Below are positions 56,454 to 64,000 of a stretch of 64,000 nucleotides of DNA, piece by piece (position 1 is the stretch's first letter; each line of letters opens with the position of its first letter). The stretch is from Arsukibacterium ikkense (lineage in GTDB: Bacteria > Pseudomonadota > Gammaproteobacteria > Enterobacterales > Alteromonadaceae): positions 1 to 64,000 of the forward strand of contig NZ_LAHO01000015.1 in NCBI RefSeq assembly GCF_000987775.1, read 5' to 3'. The translations under genes and the position numbers were made by a program. Below the pieces are notes generated by a model. That model saw only the letters and a program-made list of their open reading frames with translations, searched no databases and was not told the origin of the DNA.

Positions 56454-58187
56454 ATGCGGATATTACTTACTATTATCATCCTGACAATCGGCCTGGCTGG
56501 CTGCAGTACCACCCCGGAGCGGGCTGACGCGGATCAGCGGTTCGAGCAACTGGCCAGGCAAATTTGGCAGGCTGAGACCAGACTGACCGCAACTGAACCC
56601 GACCGTTTGCCTGACATGTCGGCGGCGGCACTCAGTACCCAGCAGCAACAGCGCCTGGTCTGGCAGCAGCAGCTTGCGCAGCTGAGCCCGACGCAACTTT
56701 CTGAGCAAAACCAGATCAATCACGCCATTTTACAGTACCGGCTGGCCAATCACATTGATGGTTATGTCTACAACGCCCATTTGATGCCATTAACCTCAGA
56801 ATCCGGTTTTCATACGTCGGTGGCGATGATGATGCAGCGCAGCGCCCTGCGCCAAGCAGCTGATTATGAGAGCTATTTGCAAAAGCTGGCGACCGTGCCT
56901 ACCTATATGCAGCAGCAGACTGACTGGATGCGCCAGGGCCTGTTAACTGGTATCACTCAGCCGAAGGTGGTACTGGCCGGATTTGAGCAAAGTATCAGTT
57001 CGTACATTACTGCCGATATCAACAACAGTGTGTTCTACCGGCCTTTTACAACCAAACCTGATCATATTAGCAGTACCGACTGGCAACAACTGCAGGCCCG
57101 GGCGCAGCAACTGATCAACGAAGAGCTGAACCCCGCCTATCAGGCATTTTATGATTTTATGGTGAAGGAATATATCCCGGGTGCCCGCAGTACTATTGCG
57201 GCCGGGGATTTGCCTGATGGCGCGGCGTTTTATCAAAACCGGCTGGAGCATTACACTACACTTAGTTTAACACCGCAGCAGGTACATAACACCGGTCTGG
57301 CGGAAGTGAAGCGCATTCGCGCTGAGATGCAGGCGATTATTGATCAGTTAGAATTTAGCGGTAGTTTTGCTGATTTTATTCAGTTTTTACGCACCGATCC
57401 GCAGTTTTACCCTAAAACTGAGCAGGAGTTAATGCGCTATGCCGCCTGGTTATCCAAGCAGGCTGACGCCGAGTTGCCGCGATTGTTTAAAACACTGCCC
57501 CGCACACCTTATGGCGTAGTGCCCGTACCGGCAGAAATTGCACCCAAATACACTACTGGTCGTTATGCCGGAGCGTCGCGTGATGATCAGGCAGGTTTTT
57601 ACTGGGTGAATACCTACGCCCTGAACCGGCGGCCATTATATGAAATGCCGGCGCTCACCCTGCACGAGGCAGTGCCGGGCCACCATTTGCAAATCTCTTT
57701 AGCGCGTGAACAAGCCAGCCTGCCGGATTACCGCCGCAGCTTTTACACCTCGGCTTTTGGTGAAGGCTGGGGCTTGTATGCCGAGTATTTGGGCCTGGAA
57801 ATGGGTTTTTACGATGACCCTTACGCCAATTTTGGCCGGCTAACTTATGAAATGTGGCGGGCCGCCCGCTTAGTGGTAGATACCGGTATGCATAGCATGG
57901 GTTGGAGCAGGCAGCAGGCTATTGATTTTCTGGCCGACAATACGGCGTTGTCGATGCACAATGTCACCACCGAGATTGATCGTTATATCAGCTGGCCGGC
58001 GCAGGCGTTATCCTACAAGCTGGGGGAGTTAACCATCAGACGGCTGCGCTCTGAAGCTGAGCAACAGCTGGGCGTCAAGTTTGATATTCGCCATTTTCAT
58101 GATGTGGTGTTAAGCAACGGCAGCGTGCCGCTGGCGGTGCTGGAGCAGCAAGTTAACCGCTATATTGCTACAGAATTGAAAAACTAA
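56454..58187 (+). CDS. DUF885-family lipoprotein, putative metallopeptidase
   Basis: This 577-residue protein has a lipoprotein signal (LLTIIILTIGLAGCSTT) and the DUF885 domain. The zinc-type motif LTLHEAVPGHHLQ (about 400-412) and the later GEGWGLYAEYLGLEMGFY are the family hallmarks. The family is thought to act as M32-like carboxypeptidases, but substrates are mostly unknown. It is a single gene with a hairpin downstream. Confidence 0.92.
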   Translation: MRILLTIIILTIGLAGCSTTPERADADQRFEQLARQIWQAETRLTATEPDRLPDMSAAALSTQQQQRLVWQQQLAQLSPTQLSEQNQINHAILQYRLANHIDGYVYNAHLMPLTSESGFHTSVAMMMQRSALRQAADYESYLQKLATVPTYMQQQTDWMRQGLLTGITQPKVVLAGFEQSISSYITADINNSVFYRPFTTKPDHISSTDWQQLQARAQQLINEELNPAYQAFYDFMVKEYIPGARSTIAAGDLPDGAAFYQNRLEHYTTLSLTPQQVHNTGLAEVKRIRAEMQAIIDQLEFSGSFADFIQFLRTDPQFYPKTEQELMRYAAWLSKQADAELPRLFKTLPRTPYGVVPVPAEIAPKYTTGRYAGASRDDQAGFYWVNTYALNRRPLYEMPALTLHEAVPGHHLQISLAREQASLPDYRRSFYTSAFGEGWGLYAEYLGLEMGFYDDPYANFGRLTYEMWRAARLVVDTGMHSMGWSRQQAIDFLADNTALSMHNVTTEIDRYISWPAQALSYKLGELTIRRLRSEAEQQLGVKFDIRHFHDVVLSNGSVPLAVLEQQVNRYIATELKN

Positions 58188-58208
58188 ATTGCAAAATTAA
58201 ATAAAAAA

Positions 58209-58226
58209 AGCCGGCGAGTGCCGGCT
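58209..58226. terminator. Terminator between convergent genes
   Basis: AGCCGGC and GCCGGCT form a 7-bp stem with a 4-base loop, 21 bases past the DUF885 stop. T7 follows on the minus strand and ATTTGTT on the plus strand, so it probably serves both the lipoprotein gene and the small gene at 58343-58573. Confidence 0.7.
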
Positions 58227-58233
58227 ATTTGTT

Positions 58234-58289
58234 ATCTGCTATCTGCTATCTGCTATCTGCTATCTGCTATCTGCTATCTGCTATCTGCT
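58234..58289. repeat. Eight perfect tandem copies of a 7-bp unit
   Basis: The unit ATCTGCT is repeated eight times without error over 56 bases, between a terminator hairpin and the stop of a small convergent gene. Heptamer arrays change length by replication slippage. The array lies outside the genes I accept; a plus-strand open frame through it (58229-58465) looks spurious. Confidence 0.97.
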
Positions 58290-58342
58290 ACGGTGCAGTG
58301 TTCAGTGCGCTGCCCTGGTTTGCCGGCAGCCTGAACGCAGCC

Positions 58343-58573
58343 TCAATGTCTGAGTATCACGTTGGGCTCGGTATCTATCTGCCCTTCGTTATCTATGGCT
58401 GCCATTTTATTACCTGCGATCAACACGGCCATTTTCTGCTCATGTTGCTGCCTTACAAACCATAATTCATAGCCGAATCGCTGCAACTCTGCGACAGAAA
58501 ATTTCTGCGCTAAATTCAGTTCTTCCCAGAAATAATGCATATCCTTATCCGTCTGGCGCCGCTCTTGAATCAT
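58343..58573 (-). CDS. Small uncharacterised protein, 76 residues
   Basis: The protein starts MIQERRQTDKDMHYFWEELN and continues with LAQKFSVAELQRFGYELWFVR, a short amphipathic helix region, then a beta-like end (MAVLIAGNKMAAIDNEGQID). It is soluble, charged and free of cysteine. GGAG lies 7 bases before ATG 58573, which I prefer over an in-frame ATG 12 bases upstream. I do not recognise the family. Its normal codon use and ribosome site support a real gene. The stop is 53 bases from the heptamer repeat. Confidence 0.65.
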   Translation of the reverse strand: MIQERRQTDKDMHYFWEELNLAQKFSVAELQRFGYELWFVRQQHEQKMAVLIAGNKMAAIDNEGQIDTEPNVILRH

Positions 58574-58622
58574 ACTTGGCTCCAACTACAGGGATCTTGT
58601 GTTGTGGATTCTGTCAGGCCGG

Positions 58623-59081
58623 TTAAGTTAACGCCAAAATGGTTTGCCACTCTGCGCGGGTAACAGGCATTACAGAAAGTCTGTTGCCTTTGCGAATTAA
58701 GGGCAACTCTATCAGAGTAGCTAAGCTTTTCAGTTTGTCCAGTCGGATCAGTTGCGGCAATTTGCGTACAAAAGTTAAATCAACGGCAACCCAGCGTGGG
58801 TTATCTGCGCTGGCCTTGGGATCAAAATAGCTGCTAGTTACATCAAACTGGCTGGGATCAGGGTAGGCGGCTCTGGTTACCTGAGCAATACCGGCAATAC
58901 CAATATCTTTGCAACTTGAGTGGTAAATAAATACCTGGTCACCCACTGCCAGTTGATCACGCAGAAAATTACGAGCCTGATAATTGCGCACCCCTTCCCA
59001 CACTATCGGTGTGCTGGCTGCCCGGACAAAATCATCCATACTGCATTCGGCCGGTTCAGTTTTAAATAACCAGTAGTTCAT
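58623..59081 (-). CDS. EVE-domain protein
   Basis: This 152-residue protein is a single EVE domain of the PUA-like fold. It shows NYWLFKTEPAECSMDDF, VWEGVRNYQARNFLRD and GDQVFIYHSSCKDIGIAGIAQV, the core features of the family (thymocyte nuclear protein 1-like). EVE domains are thought to bind modified bases in DNA or RNA. I chose ATG 59081 with AGGAG upstream over an in-frame start at 59123. It is divergent from tesB. Confidence 0.93.
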   Translation of the reverse strand: MNYWLFKTEPAECSMDDFVRAASTPIVWEGVRNYQARNFLRDQLAVGDQVFIYHSSCKDIGIAGIAQVTRAAYPDPSQFDVTSSYFDPKASADNPRWVAVDLTFVRKLPQLIRLDKLKSLATLIELPLIRKGNRLSVMPVTRAEWQTILALT

Positions 59082-59145
59082 CTTTGCCAGGCTCCTTGCT
59101 TTGCGGCAGTATATGGACAGCAAAGTGTAGCAAAAGGACCGGTAA

Positions 59146-60015
59146 ATGAGTCAGGTATTAGATAATTTGTTGTCGTTGTTAAAATTGGAAACCATCGAGC
59201 TGGGGCTATACCGCGGGCAAAGTCAGGATTTGGGGTTTAAAGCGGTATTCGGTGGTCAGGTAATGGGCCAGGCGTTATCCGCAGCCAAGGAAACACTGAC
59301 CGAGGAGCGTAAGGTGCATTCTTTTCACTCCTATTTTTTACGGCCTGGTGATGCCAGTAAGCCGATAGTGTATGAAGTGGATACCATTCGGGATGGTAAG
59401 AGTTTCAGTACCCGGCGGGTCAGCGCTATTCAGTATGGTAAACCTATTTTCTATATGACAGCGTCGTTTCAGACCGAAGAGCAGGGCTTTAGCCATTATG
59501 ACCCCATGCCTGATGTGCCAGGGCCGGAAGCGCTGGTATCTGATCTGGCGTTTTATCAGCAACATGCCGCCTTAATTCCGGAAAGTTTACGCAGTAAGTT
59601 TATTTGTGAAAAACCGATAGAAATGCGACCAGTAGATTTTCAGAACCCTTTTCAGCCGCAAATCAGTGCACCTAAGCGCTATGTCTGGTTCAAAGCCAAC
59701 GGCAATATGCCCGACGATGTGCGGGTGCATAAGTATTTGCTGGCATATGCTTCAGACTTTAACTTTTTACCGACAGCTTTGCAGCCGCACGGCGCATCTT
59801 TTATGGCTGCCAATATGCAAGTGGCGACCATTGATCATGCCATGTGGTTTCATCAGGACTTTCGTTTTGACGACTGGTTGCTATATGCAGTAGACAGCCC
59901 AAGAGCCAGCGGTGGCCGCGGCCTGGTGCGCGGCCAGTTTTTCAATCGCGCTGGTGAACTGGTGGCGTCCACGATGCAGGAGGGGGTTATCCGCCAATAC
60001 GCCAGCGCCCGTTAA
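59146..60015 (+). CDS. tesB: Acyl-CoA thioesterase II
   Basis: This 289-residue double-hotdog enzyme hydrolyses medium- and long-chain acyl-Co[26 protein letters not shown] near the N-terminus (core [10 protein letters not shown]), [18 protein letters not shown] and the second-domain [18 protein letters not shown] follow E. coli TesB. The catalytic Asp/Thr/Gln set is plausible from these motifs. It converges on plsB with a 4-base overlap. Confidence 0.95.
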   Translation: MSQVLDNLLSLLKLETIELGLYRGQSQDLGFKAVFGGQVMGQALSAAKETLTEERKVHSFHSYFLRPGDASKPIVYEVDTIRDGKSFSTRRVSAIQYGKPIFYMTASFQTEEQGFSHYDPMPDVPGPEALVSDLAFYQQHAALIPESLRSKFICEKPIEMRPVDFQNPFQPQISAPKRYVWFKANGNMPDDVRVHKYLLAYASDFNFLPTALQPHGASFMAANMQVATIDHAMWFHQDFRFDDWLLYAVDSPRASGGRGLVRGQFFNRAGELVASTMQEGVIRQYASAR

Positions 60016-62456
60016 GGCGCTGGGTGTTGAGGCATTATTCGTTGTAAGCTTTGCAGAATATCGTTGCGTAATAAGGTGTTGACCATGTCAGCCAGCTGTT
60101 CCAGCCTGGCTGTGCTGCACACCTGATTGCTGGCATTAGTATGGCTGATACCGGCTTCTTTCAGCGCATTCACCAATGTGCTAAACAGCCCTTTGTCGTA
60201 ATATTCAGGGGCCACTATGCCATGCAGGCTCAGTAGTCGTTGCGCTAACTGATGGGCGCTAACTTCAAGATCTGTCCGACTCACCGGCTGCTGGCGTCTG
60301 ATTAGATTTAACACGATAGCATAACGCTGTAGCGTGTCCTGAGCATTATGAGCCAACAGGCTTAACATAAAATACTGCTGGCTTTGCTGCGCCGGCGCGC
60401 AATAATTATCGCCATCGCGGACAAGCAAACCCTGCTCAGTCAGATATTGTAATAAGGCCTGGCAGTAGGTTTGAACTGAGCTGACATAAAGAAACAACTC
60501 TGCTTTTAACAATGGATATAAGCACTCTGCATAACGAAGTAGTTGTTGGCTGTTGATACTGCGCTGGTGTAAAACTGCGGTGGCCAGCAACGATGGCAGC
60601 ATAAATAAATGCAGAATATTGTTCCGGTAATAACTGGCTAACACCCCATGCTCTGCATTCAGGCTGATTAGCTCGCCAAAATCATCGGTGTTGCTTTGTA
60701 CTTTCTGCAGACTTAATGCATGCTTAATCAGACTTTCCGCATCACCTTCCGGCAAGCTGACATGCTGATGATACGGCACCTGTGTTTGCAAGCTAAGATA
60801 AAAATTGAGTTGCTGGGTTAGTTCTTCCCGGGTCATGGTGTGCTTGTCAGTCGCCAGTAGGCTCAGGGCGATCAAATTCGTGGCATTGAGCGCCGCGGCC
60901 TGATTAATATGTTGCATAACCTGATTAGCCAGTTTAGCGACCACTGGATTAAGCCAGTTCGGCTTTTGTACTTCCAACGGGTGAATGGTACTTTTCCAGT
61001 CACTGACCTGCTGGTTCAGGTACTGGTTTAATGGAATGGGTTCGCCAAAGTTCACATAACCATAACCGTAATCACGCAAATTACGGATGGCCTTGAGCAC
61101 GCCGCCGATAGATTCTTTCTTTTTGCCGGAGCCCTGCAGTTCATTGATATAGGTACTGACTTCCATCACATGTTCATAGCCCAGATACACCGGTACCAAT
61201 GTTACCGGACGGTCAATGCCGCGTAGCATAGATTGCACCGTCATCGCCAGCATGCCGGTTTTGGGTTGCAGTAAGCGGCCGGTGCGGCTACGGCCACCTT
61301 CCGAGTAATACTTAACCGCATAACCTTTGCTAAACAGTTGGCTCAGGTATTCACGAAACACCGCTGAATAGAGTTTGTTACCGCTAAAACTGCGCCTGAT
61401 AAAGAATGCGCCGCCACGGCGAAAGATAGTACCGGCGGGCCAGAAATTTAAATTAATACCTGCGGCAATATGCGGTGGAACCAGACCCTGCTGGTAGATC
61501 ACGTAACTTAGTAGTAAATAGTCCATGTGACTGCGATGGCAAGGAACATACACTATTTCATGGCCCTTTTGTGCCAGGTCGCGCAACATGTCGGCATTGT
61601 TTATTTTTATGCCGCTATACAGTTTTTTCCATAACCAGCTAAGCACCCTGTCGCCTACCCGCAGGGTTGACTCCCGGTAGTCTGCGGCAATTTCCTGCAA
61701 CAACTTTCGTGCCTCTAATCGGGCGGCTTTCAGTGAAATCTGCTTGGCTTTGGCTTCTTCTTCAATAGCGCGTTTTAATGCTGGTGAGGCCAGCAATGCA
61801 TTGAACAACTGGCTGCGGTTAACCAGTTTCGGCCCGGTCGCTGCCAGCTTTTGCCGATAAAAATGAAAGCGCGACATGCGTAACAACTTATGCGCGGTTT
61901 CGGTGGCATCGCCAAACTGAGCGGCCATTTGTGCCAACGATACGGCACGACTGAGCCGAACCAGAGTATGGCGGCCAGATACCAGTATGATAATCAGTTT
62001 AGCCAGCCAGTGCGGCGCATTAGCCTCGCCGAGCAGCCACTTAATGCTGTTTTCCTTGCCGGGTGCCCGGCCCCATAAAATAGCTGCGGGTACCAGCTGA
62101 GCATTGATGTGCGGATGGGCCAGATGCACTTGCAGTAAGGCCTGACCTTGCGCCAGCGCGCGGGTTTTAGCGCGACCACCAATCACACTGTGCGGCTTTT
62201 CCAGAAAAAGGGTGCGGGGAAATTGTTGCCCGGCCAGGGTTACCGGTTGCAGCGGATCAGGTAACGCCAGCTTTATGCAGACCCGGCGCAGCGTCGCCAG
62301 ATCGCTGGCTGATTCGGTGTGGCAGACATACAATATCGGCCGGTTCACATCCAGCGCCAGCTCATTGACCGCATGGTCAGGTACAATTTTAAACTTAACT
62401 AAAATCCGCAGCGGCCACTTTAATAAGGTGGTAAGCAACGACAAGCCAGAAAACAT
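60012..62456 (-). CDS. plsB: Glycerol-3-phosphate 1-O-acyltransferase
   Basis: This 814-residue inner-membrane-associated enzyme makes lysophosphatidic acid, the first step of phospholipid synthesis. The acyltransferase motifs are [15 protein letters not shown] (H-x4-D), [29 protein letters not shown] and [16 protein letters not shown]. Length matches E. coli PlsB (807). It is divergent from lexA; 139 bases between them hold both promoters. Confidence 0.97.
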   Translation of the reverse strand: MFSGLSLLTTLLKWPLRILVKFKIVPDHAVNELALDVNRPILYVCHTESASDLATLRRVCIKLALPDPLQPVTLAGQQFPRTLFLEKPHSVIGGRAKTRALAQGQALLQVHLAHPHINAQLVPAAILWGRAPGKENSIKWLLGEANAPHWLAKLIIILVSGRHTLVRLSRAVSLAQMAAQFGDATETAHKLLRMSRFHFYRQKLAATGPKLVNRSQLFNALLASPALKRAIEEEAKAKQISLKAARLEARKLLQEIAADYRESTLRVGDRVLSWLWKKLYSGIKINNADMLRDLAQKGHEIVYVPCHRSHMDYLLLSYVIYQQGLVPPHIAAGINLNFWPAGTIFRRGGAFFIRRSFSGNKLYSAVFREYLSQLFSKGYAVKYYSEGGRSRTGRLLQPKTGMLAMTVQSMLRGIDRPVTLVPVYLGYEHVMEVSTYINELQGSGKKKESIGGVLKAIRNLRDYGYGYVNFGEPIPLNQYLNQQVSDWKSTIHPLEVQKPNWLNPVVAKLANQVMQHINQAAALNATNLIALSLLATDKHTMTREELTQQLNFYLSLQTQVPYHQHVSLPEGDAESLIKHALSLQKVQSNTDDFGELISLNAEHGVLASYYRNNILHLFMLPSLLATAVLHQRSINSQQLLRYAECLYPLLKAELFLYVSSVQTYCQALLQYLTEQGLLVRDGDNYCAPAQQSQQYFMLSLLAHNAQDTLQRYAIVLNLIRRQQPVSRTDLEVSAHQLAQRLLSLHGIVAPEYYDKGLFSTLVNALKEAGISHTNASNQVCSTARLEQLADMVNTLLRNDILQSLQRIMPQHPAP

Positions 62457-62535
62457 AATGATACCGACATTAAATCACAAGCTTACAAGAATATCATGGA
62501 AGCGTTGGCAGGCAAATTTGTCGTAGCGACAAAAC

Positions 62536-62564
62536 TTGGCATTTGCTGAAAGCCTGTATATACT
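62536..62564 (+). promoter_or_regulatory. lexA promoter
   Basis: TTGGCA (62536-62541) and TATACT (62559-62564) are separated by 17 bases, a strong sigma-70 pattern. The -10 lies inside the first SOS box, so LexA binding would block RNA polymerase. Confidence 0.8.
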
Positions 62565-62569
62565 CACAG
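62554..62569 (+). promoter_or_regulatory. SOS box 1 of lexA
   Basis: CTGTATATACTCACAG keeps CTGT-N8-ACAG, 26 bases before the lexA ATG and overlapping its -10. This is standard LexA autoregulation. Confidence 0.92.
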
Positions 62570-62575
62570 TACTAA

Positions 62576-62591
62576 CTGTATAGGTAGCCAG
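62576..62591 (+). promoter_or_regulatory. SOS box 2 of lexA, weaker
   Basis: CTGTATAGGTAGCCAG matches the box at all but one of the eight core bases (CCAG for ACAG), just before the ATG. E. coli lexA also carries two boxes. Confidence 0.65.
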
Positions 62592-62595
62592 CACT

Positions 62596-63216
62596 ATGAG
62601 ACCACTAACGCCGCGTCAGGCAGAAATTTTACAGCTTATTAAAGATTATCAGAGCGAAACCGGTATGCCACCAACCCGGGCTGAAATAGCCAGCCAGCTT
62701 GGTTTTAAGTCGGCTAATGCGGCAGAGGAGCATTTGAAGGCCCTGGCAAAGAAAGGGGTGCTTACCATGATGCCGGGCACCTCGCGAGGCATTCGTTTGC
62801 TGGACGATGACAATGAGCCGGAACAATTAGGTTTACCGCTAATTGGTAAAGTGGCAGCTGGCCAGCCCATTCTGGCGGCAGAACATGTGCAGAACCATTA
62901 CAAAATAGATGCTCATTTATTTAAGCCACATGCTGATTTTCTGTTGAAAGTGCAAGGTATGAGCATGCAGGATATTGGTATTCTGGACGGTGATTTACTG
63001 GCCGTGCATAAAACCAGCCAGGCCCAGCCCGGCCAGGTGATTGTTGCCAGGGTTGATGATGACGTGACGGTTAAGCGATTTCAGCGTGATGGCCATCAGG
63101 TGTTGCTGTTACCGGAAAATAAAGATTTTGATGTGATCAAAGTAGACCTGAGGCAGCAGCAATTTGCGGTGGAAGGTTTAGCTGTTGGGGTGATTAGAAA
63201 CGGCAGTTGGCTGTAA
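62596..63216 (+). CDS. lexA: SOS repressor LexA
   Basis: This 206-residue repressor has the N-terminal winged helix ([16 protein letters not shown]...[14 protein letters not shown]). The self-cleavage Ala-Gly site lies in [10 protein letters not shown], the catalytic serine in [17 protein letters not shown], and the catalytic lysine in DDDVTVKRF. It can be cut after DNA damage in the presence of RecA. Two SOS boxes overlap its promoter. No sulA- or dinF-type gene follows on the same strand. Confidence 0.98.
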   Translation: MRPLTPRQAEILQLIKDYQSETGMPPTRAEIASQLGFKSANAAEEHLKALAKKGVLTMMPGTSRGIRLLDDDNEPEQLGLPLIGKVAAGQPILAAEHVQNHYKIDAHLFKPHADFLLKVQGMSMQDIGILDGDLLAVHKTSQAQPGQVIVARVDDDVTVKRFQRDGHQVLLLPENKDFDVIKVDLRQQQFAVEGLAVGVIRNGSWL

Positions 63217-63251
63217 AAAGTCGTTAGCTCAATAAGTTAATTGTTAATAAG

Positions 63252-63287
63252 GCGCTGGTATGACCTGTTGGTTTTGCCGGCGCTTTT
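63252..63287 (+). terminator. Probable terminator after lexA
   Basis: GCGCTGGTA and TGCCGGCGC pair over 9 positions (two G-T pairs) around a 14-base loop, followed by TTTT, 35 bases past the lexA stop. Confidence 0.55.
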
Positions 63288-63541
63288 GCTATTTAGGGGT
63301 TTACACTGACGCTGATTTGGATGATTCTTAGGCAAGGGTTGCTGCAAAAATAACAGTTGCCAGTTTCGGTTGCTGCAGCGGCAATACAAAAATAAAAAAA
63401 CTATAACAATAATAAACTAAAGAAACGTCATACATAGGTTCGGGGGCTAACGGTATTCACCGTTTTTTCTATCGGTATTCGCCGTGTATTACTGTGTAAA
63501 GTTTCTGCAGTTTGCTTTGCAAATGACAGAGGAGAAGTACA
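63288..63541 (+). promoter_or_regulatory. Long leader region of the cytochrome oxidase genes
   Basis: The lexA-coxB gap is 325 bases and holds no gene that I can support. After the lexA hairpin there is an A-rich stretch (63389-63425). Then come two copies of CGGTATTC-A/G-CCGT at 63451-63463 and 63473-63485, spaced 22 bases start to start. Each copy is itself framed by CGG...CCG. They probably mark a regulator site or promoter element for coxB. GAGGAG at 63529-63534 is the coxB ribosome site. Confidence 0.45.
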
Positions 63542-64000
63542 GTGGCGAAGACGCGTAGTATACGTTGGTCGCTGCCGACCTTGCTTTTAGCCGCTTCGGC
63601 TAATGCAGCAGCTATGCCTTTAAATATGACTAAAGGTGTAACAGAGATCAGTCGGGAGGTTTATAACCTGCATATGACGATTTTCTGGATTTGCTGTGTT
63701 ATCGGAGCAGTGGTGTTCGGGATAATGTTTGTATCTATCCTGTTACATCGAAAAGCACGCGGCGTGCAACCAGCGCAATTTCACGAAAGCACCAAAGTTG
63801 AAATTCTGTGGACCGCCATCCCGGTGGTTATTCTTATTGGCATGGCCATACCTGCTACCAAAACCCTGATAGCGATGGAGGATACCTCTGCGGCTGATGT
63901 AACTGTTCAGGTTACGGGTTCGCAGTGGAAGTGGCACTACAAATACCTTGGCAGCGATCTGGAATACTTCTCAGTACTGGCAACGCCTCGCGAGCAAATC
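63542..64000 (+). CDS. coxB: Cytochrome c oxidase subunit II, N-terminal part
   Basis: An open frame runs from GTG 63542 to the right edge (153 codons), so the gene is cut. A signal peptide (RWSLPTLLLAASANAAA) is followed by two transmembrane helices, FWICCVIGAVVFGIMFVSILLH and VEILWTAIPVVILIGMAIPAT (cores FWICCVIGAVVF and LWTAIPVVILI). The start of the CuA domain shows VTGSQWKWHYKY, matching the conserved Q-W-x-W-x-Y motif. The copper ligands lie beyond the window. The GTG start is supported by GAGGAG 7 bases upstream. It should open an aa3-type oxidase operon. Confidence 0.93.
   Translation, partial: MAKTRSIRWSLPTLLLAASANAAAMPLNMTKGVTEISREVYNLHMTIFWICCVIGAVVFGIMFVSILLHRKARGVQPAQFHESTKVEILWTAIPVVILIGMAIPATKTLIAMEDTSAADVTVQVTGSQWKWHYKYLGSDLEYFSVLATPREQI

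Noticed and set aside
58234..58289. CRISPR-like array
   Set aside because: The 7-base units have no spacers between them and no cas genes are near.
58229..58465. Plus-strand open frame of 78 codons starting MLSAICYLLSAICY
   Set aside because: Its first third is only the heptamer repeat translated, it has no ribosome site, and it runs over the better supported small gene on the other strand.

Overview
The window reads as a chromosomal segment of a gammaproteobacterium of the Alteromonadales/Chromatiaceae type. Rheinheimera or Arsukibacterium is my best guess, inferred from gene content, gene order and protein style, not from a database search. Coding density is very high. Many genes overlap by 1 to 35 bases, and several blocks keep the E. 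coli order: rho-trxA-rhlB-gppA, ubiE-ubiJ-ubiB-tatABC-(x)-tatD, and plsB divergent from lexA. I see no rRNA, tRNA, CRISPR array, prophage or complete insertion sequence. The only mobile-type gene is a REP-associated tyrosine transposase cut by the left edge.

Layout. 1-9 kb: the transposase with an SOS-like box, a secreted pectate lyase, a bacterial voltage-gated sodium channel, a VC0807-like membrane protein, PEP carboxylase with a PdhR-like operator, a DMT exporter and a three-domain MsrA-thioredoxin-MsrB protein. 9-18 kb: a GlyGly-CTERM-like surface protein, threonine aldolase, a TonB receptor, a DsbD-like reductase with a redoxin partner, and a sialidase-fold protein. 18-23.6 kb: a MacB-type efflux operon with three consecutive adaptor proteins. 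23.7-31.9 kb: a methionine salvage locus (mtnK, mtnA, mtnD, mtnC, mtnB, a methionine transaminase and an omega-amidase), with a tandem MetJ-like box array between mtnB and the transaminase. 32-36 kb: cdd-deoA, a solute-binding-like protein and NADH dehydrogenase II. 36-40.7 kb: rho, trxA, rhlB and gppA.

40.8-47.6 kb holds a tight four-gene unit: a TVP38/VTT membrane protein, a six-hairpin glycosidase, a lipid-type GT4 glycosyltransferase, and a membrane-anchored fusion of an alkaline-phosphatase-superfamily domain to an endonuclease/exonuclease/phosphatase domain. I know of no described pathway with this set, and it is the best candidate here for an undescribed (glyco)lipid or envelope-glycan system. 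47.6-56.3 kb: hemB, two diguanylate cyclases, tatD, an unknown periplasmic protein, tatCBA and ubiBJE. 56.4-64 kb: a DUF885 lipoprotein, an 8-copy heptamer repeat, a small unknown gene, an EVE protein, tesB, plsB, lexA with two SOS boxes, and the start of coxB.

Together this is mostly housekeeping: redox repair, respiration and quinone synthesis, heme, protein export, RNA turnover and stringent response. Accessory functions (pectin use, efflux, envelope glycan/lipid handling) sit between these blocks. All family assignments rest on motifs and remembered homologues read by eye.
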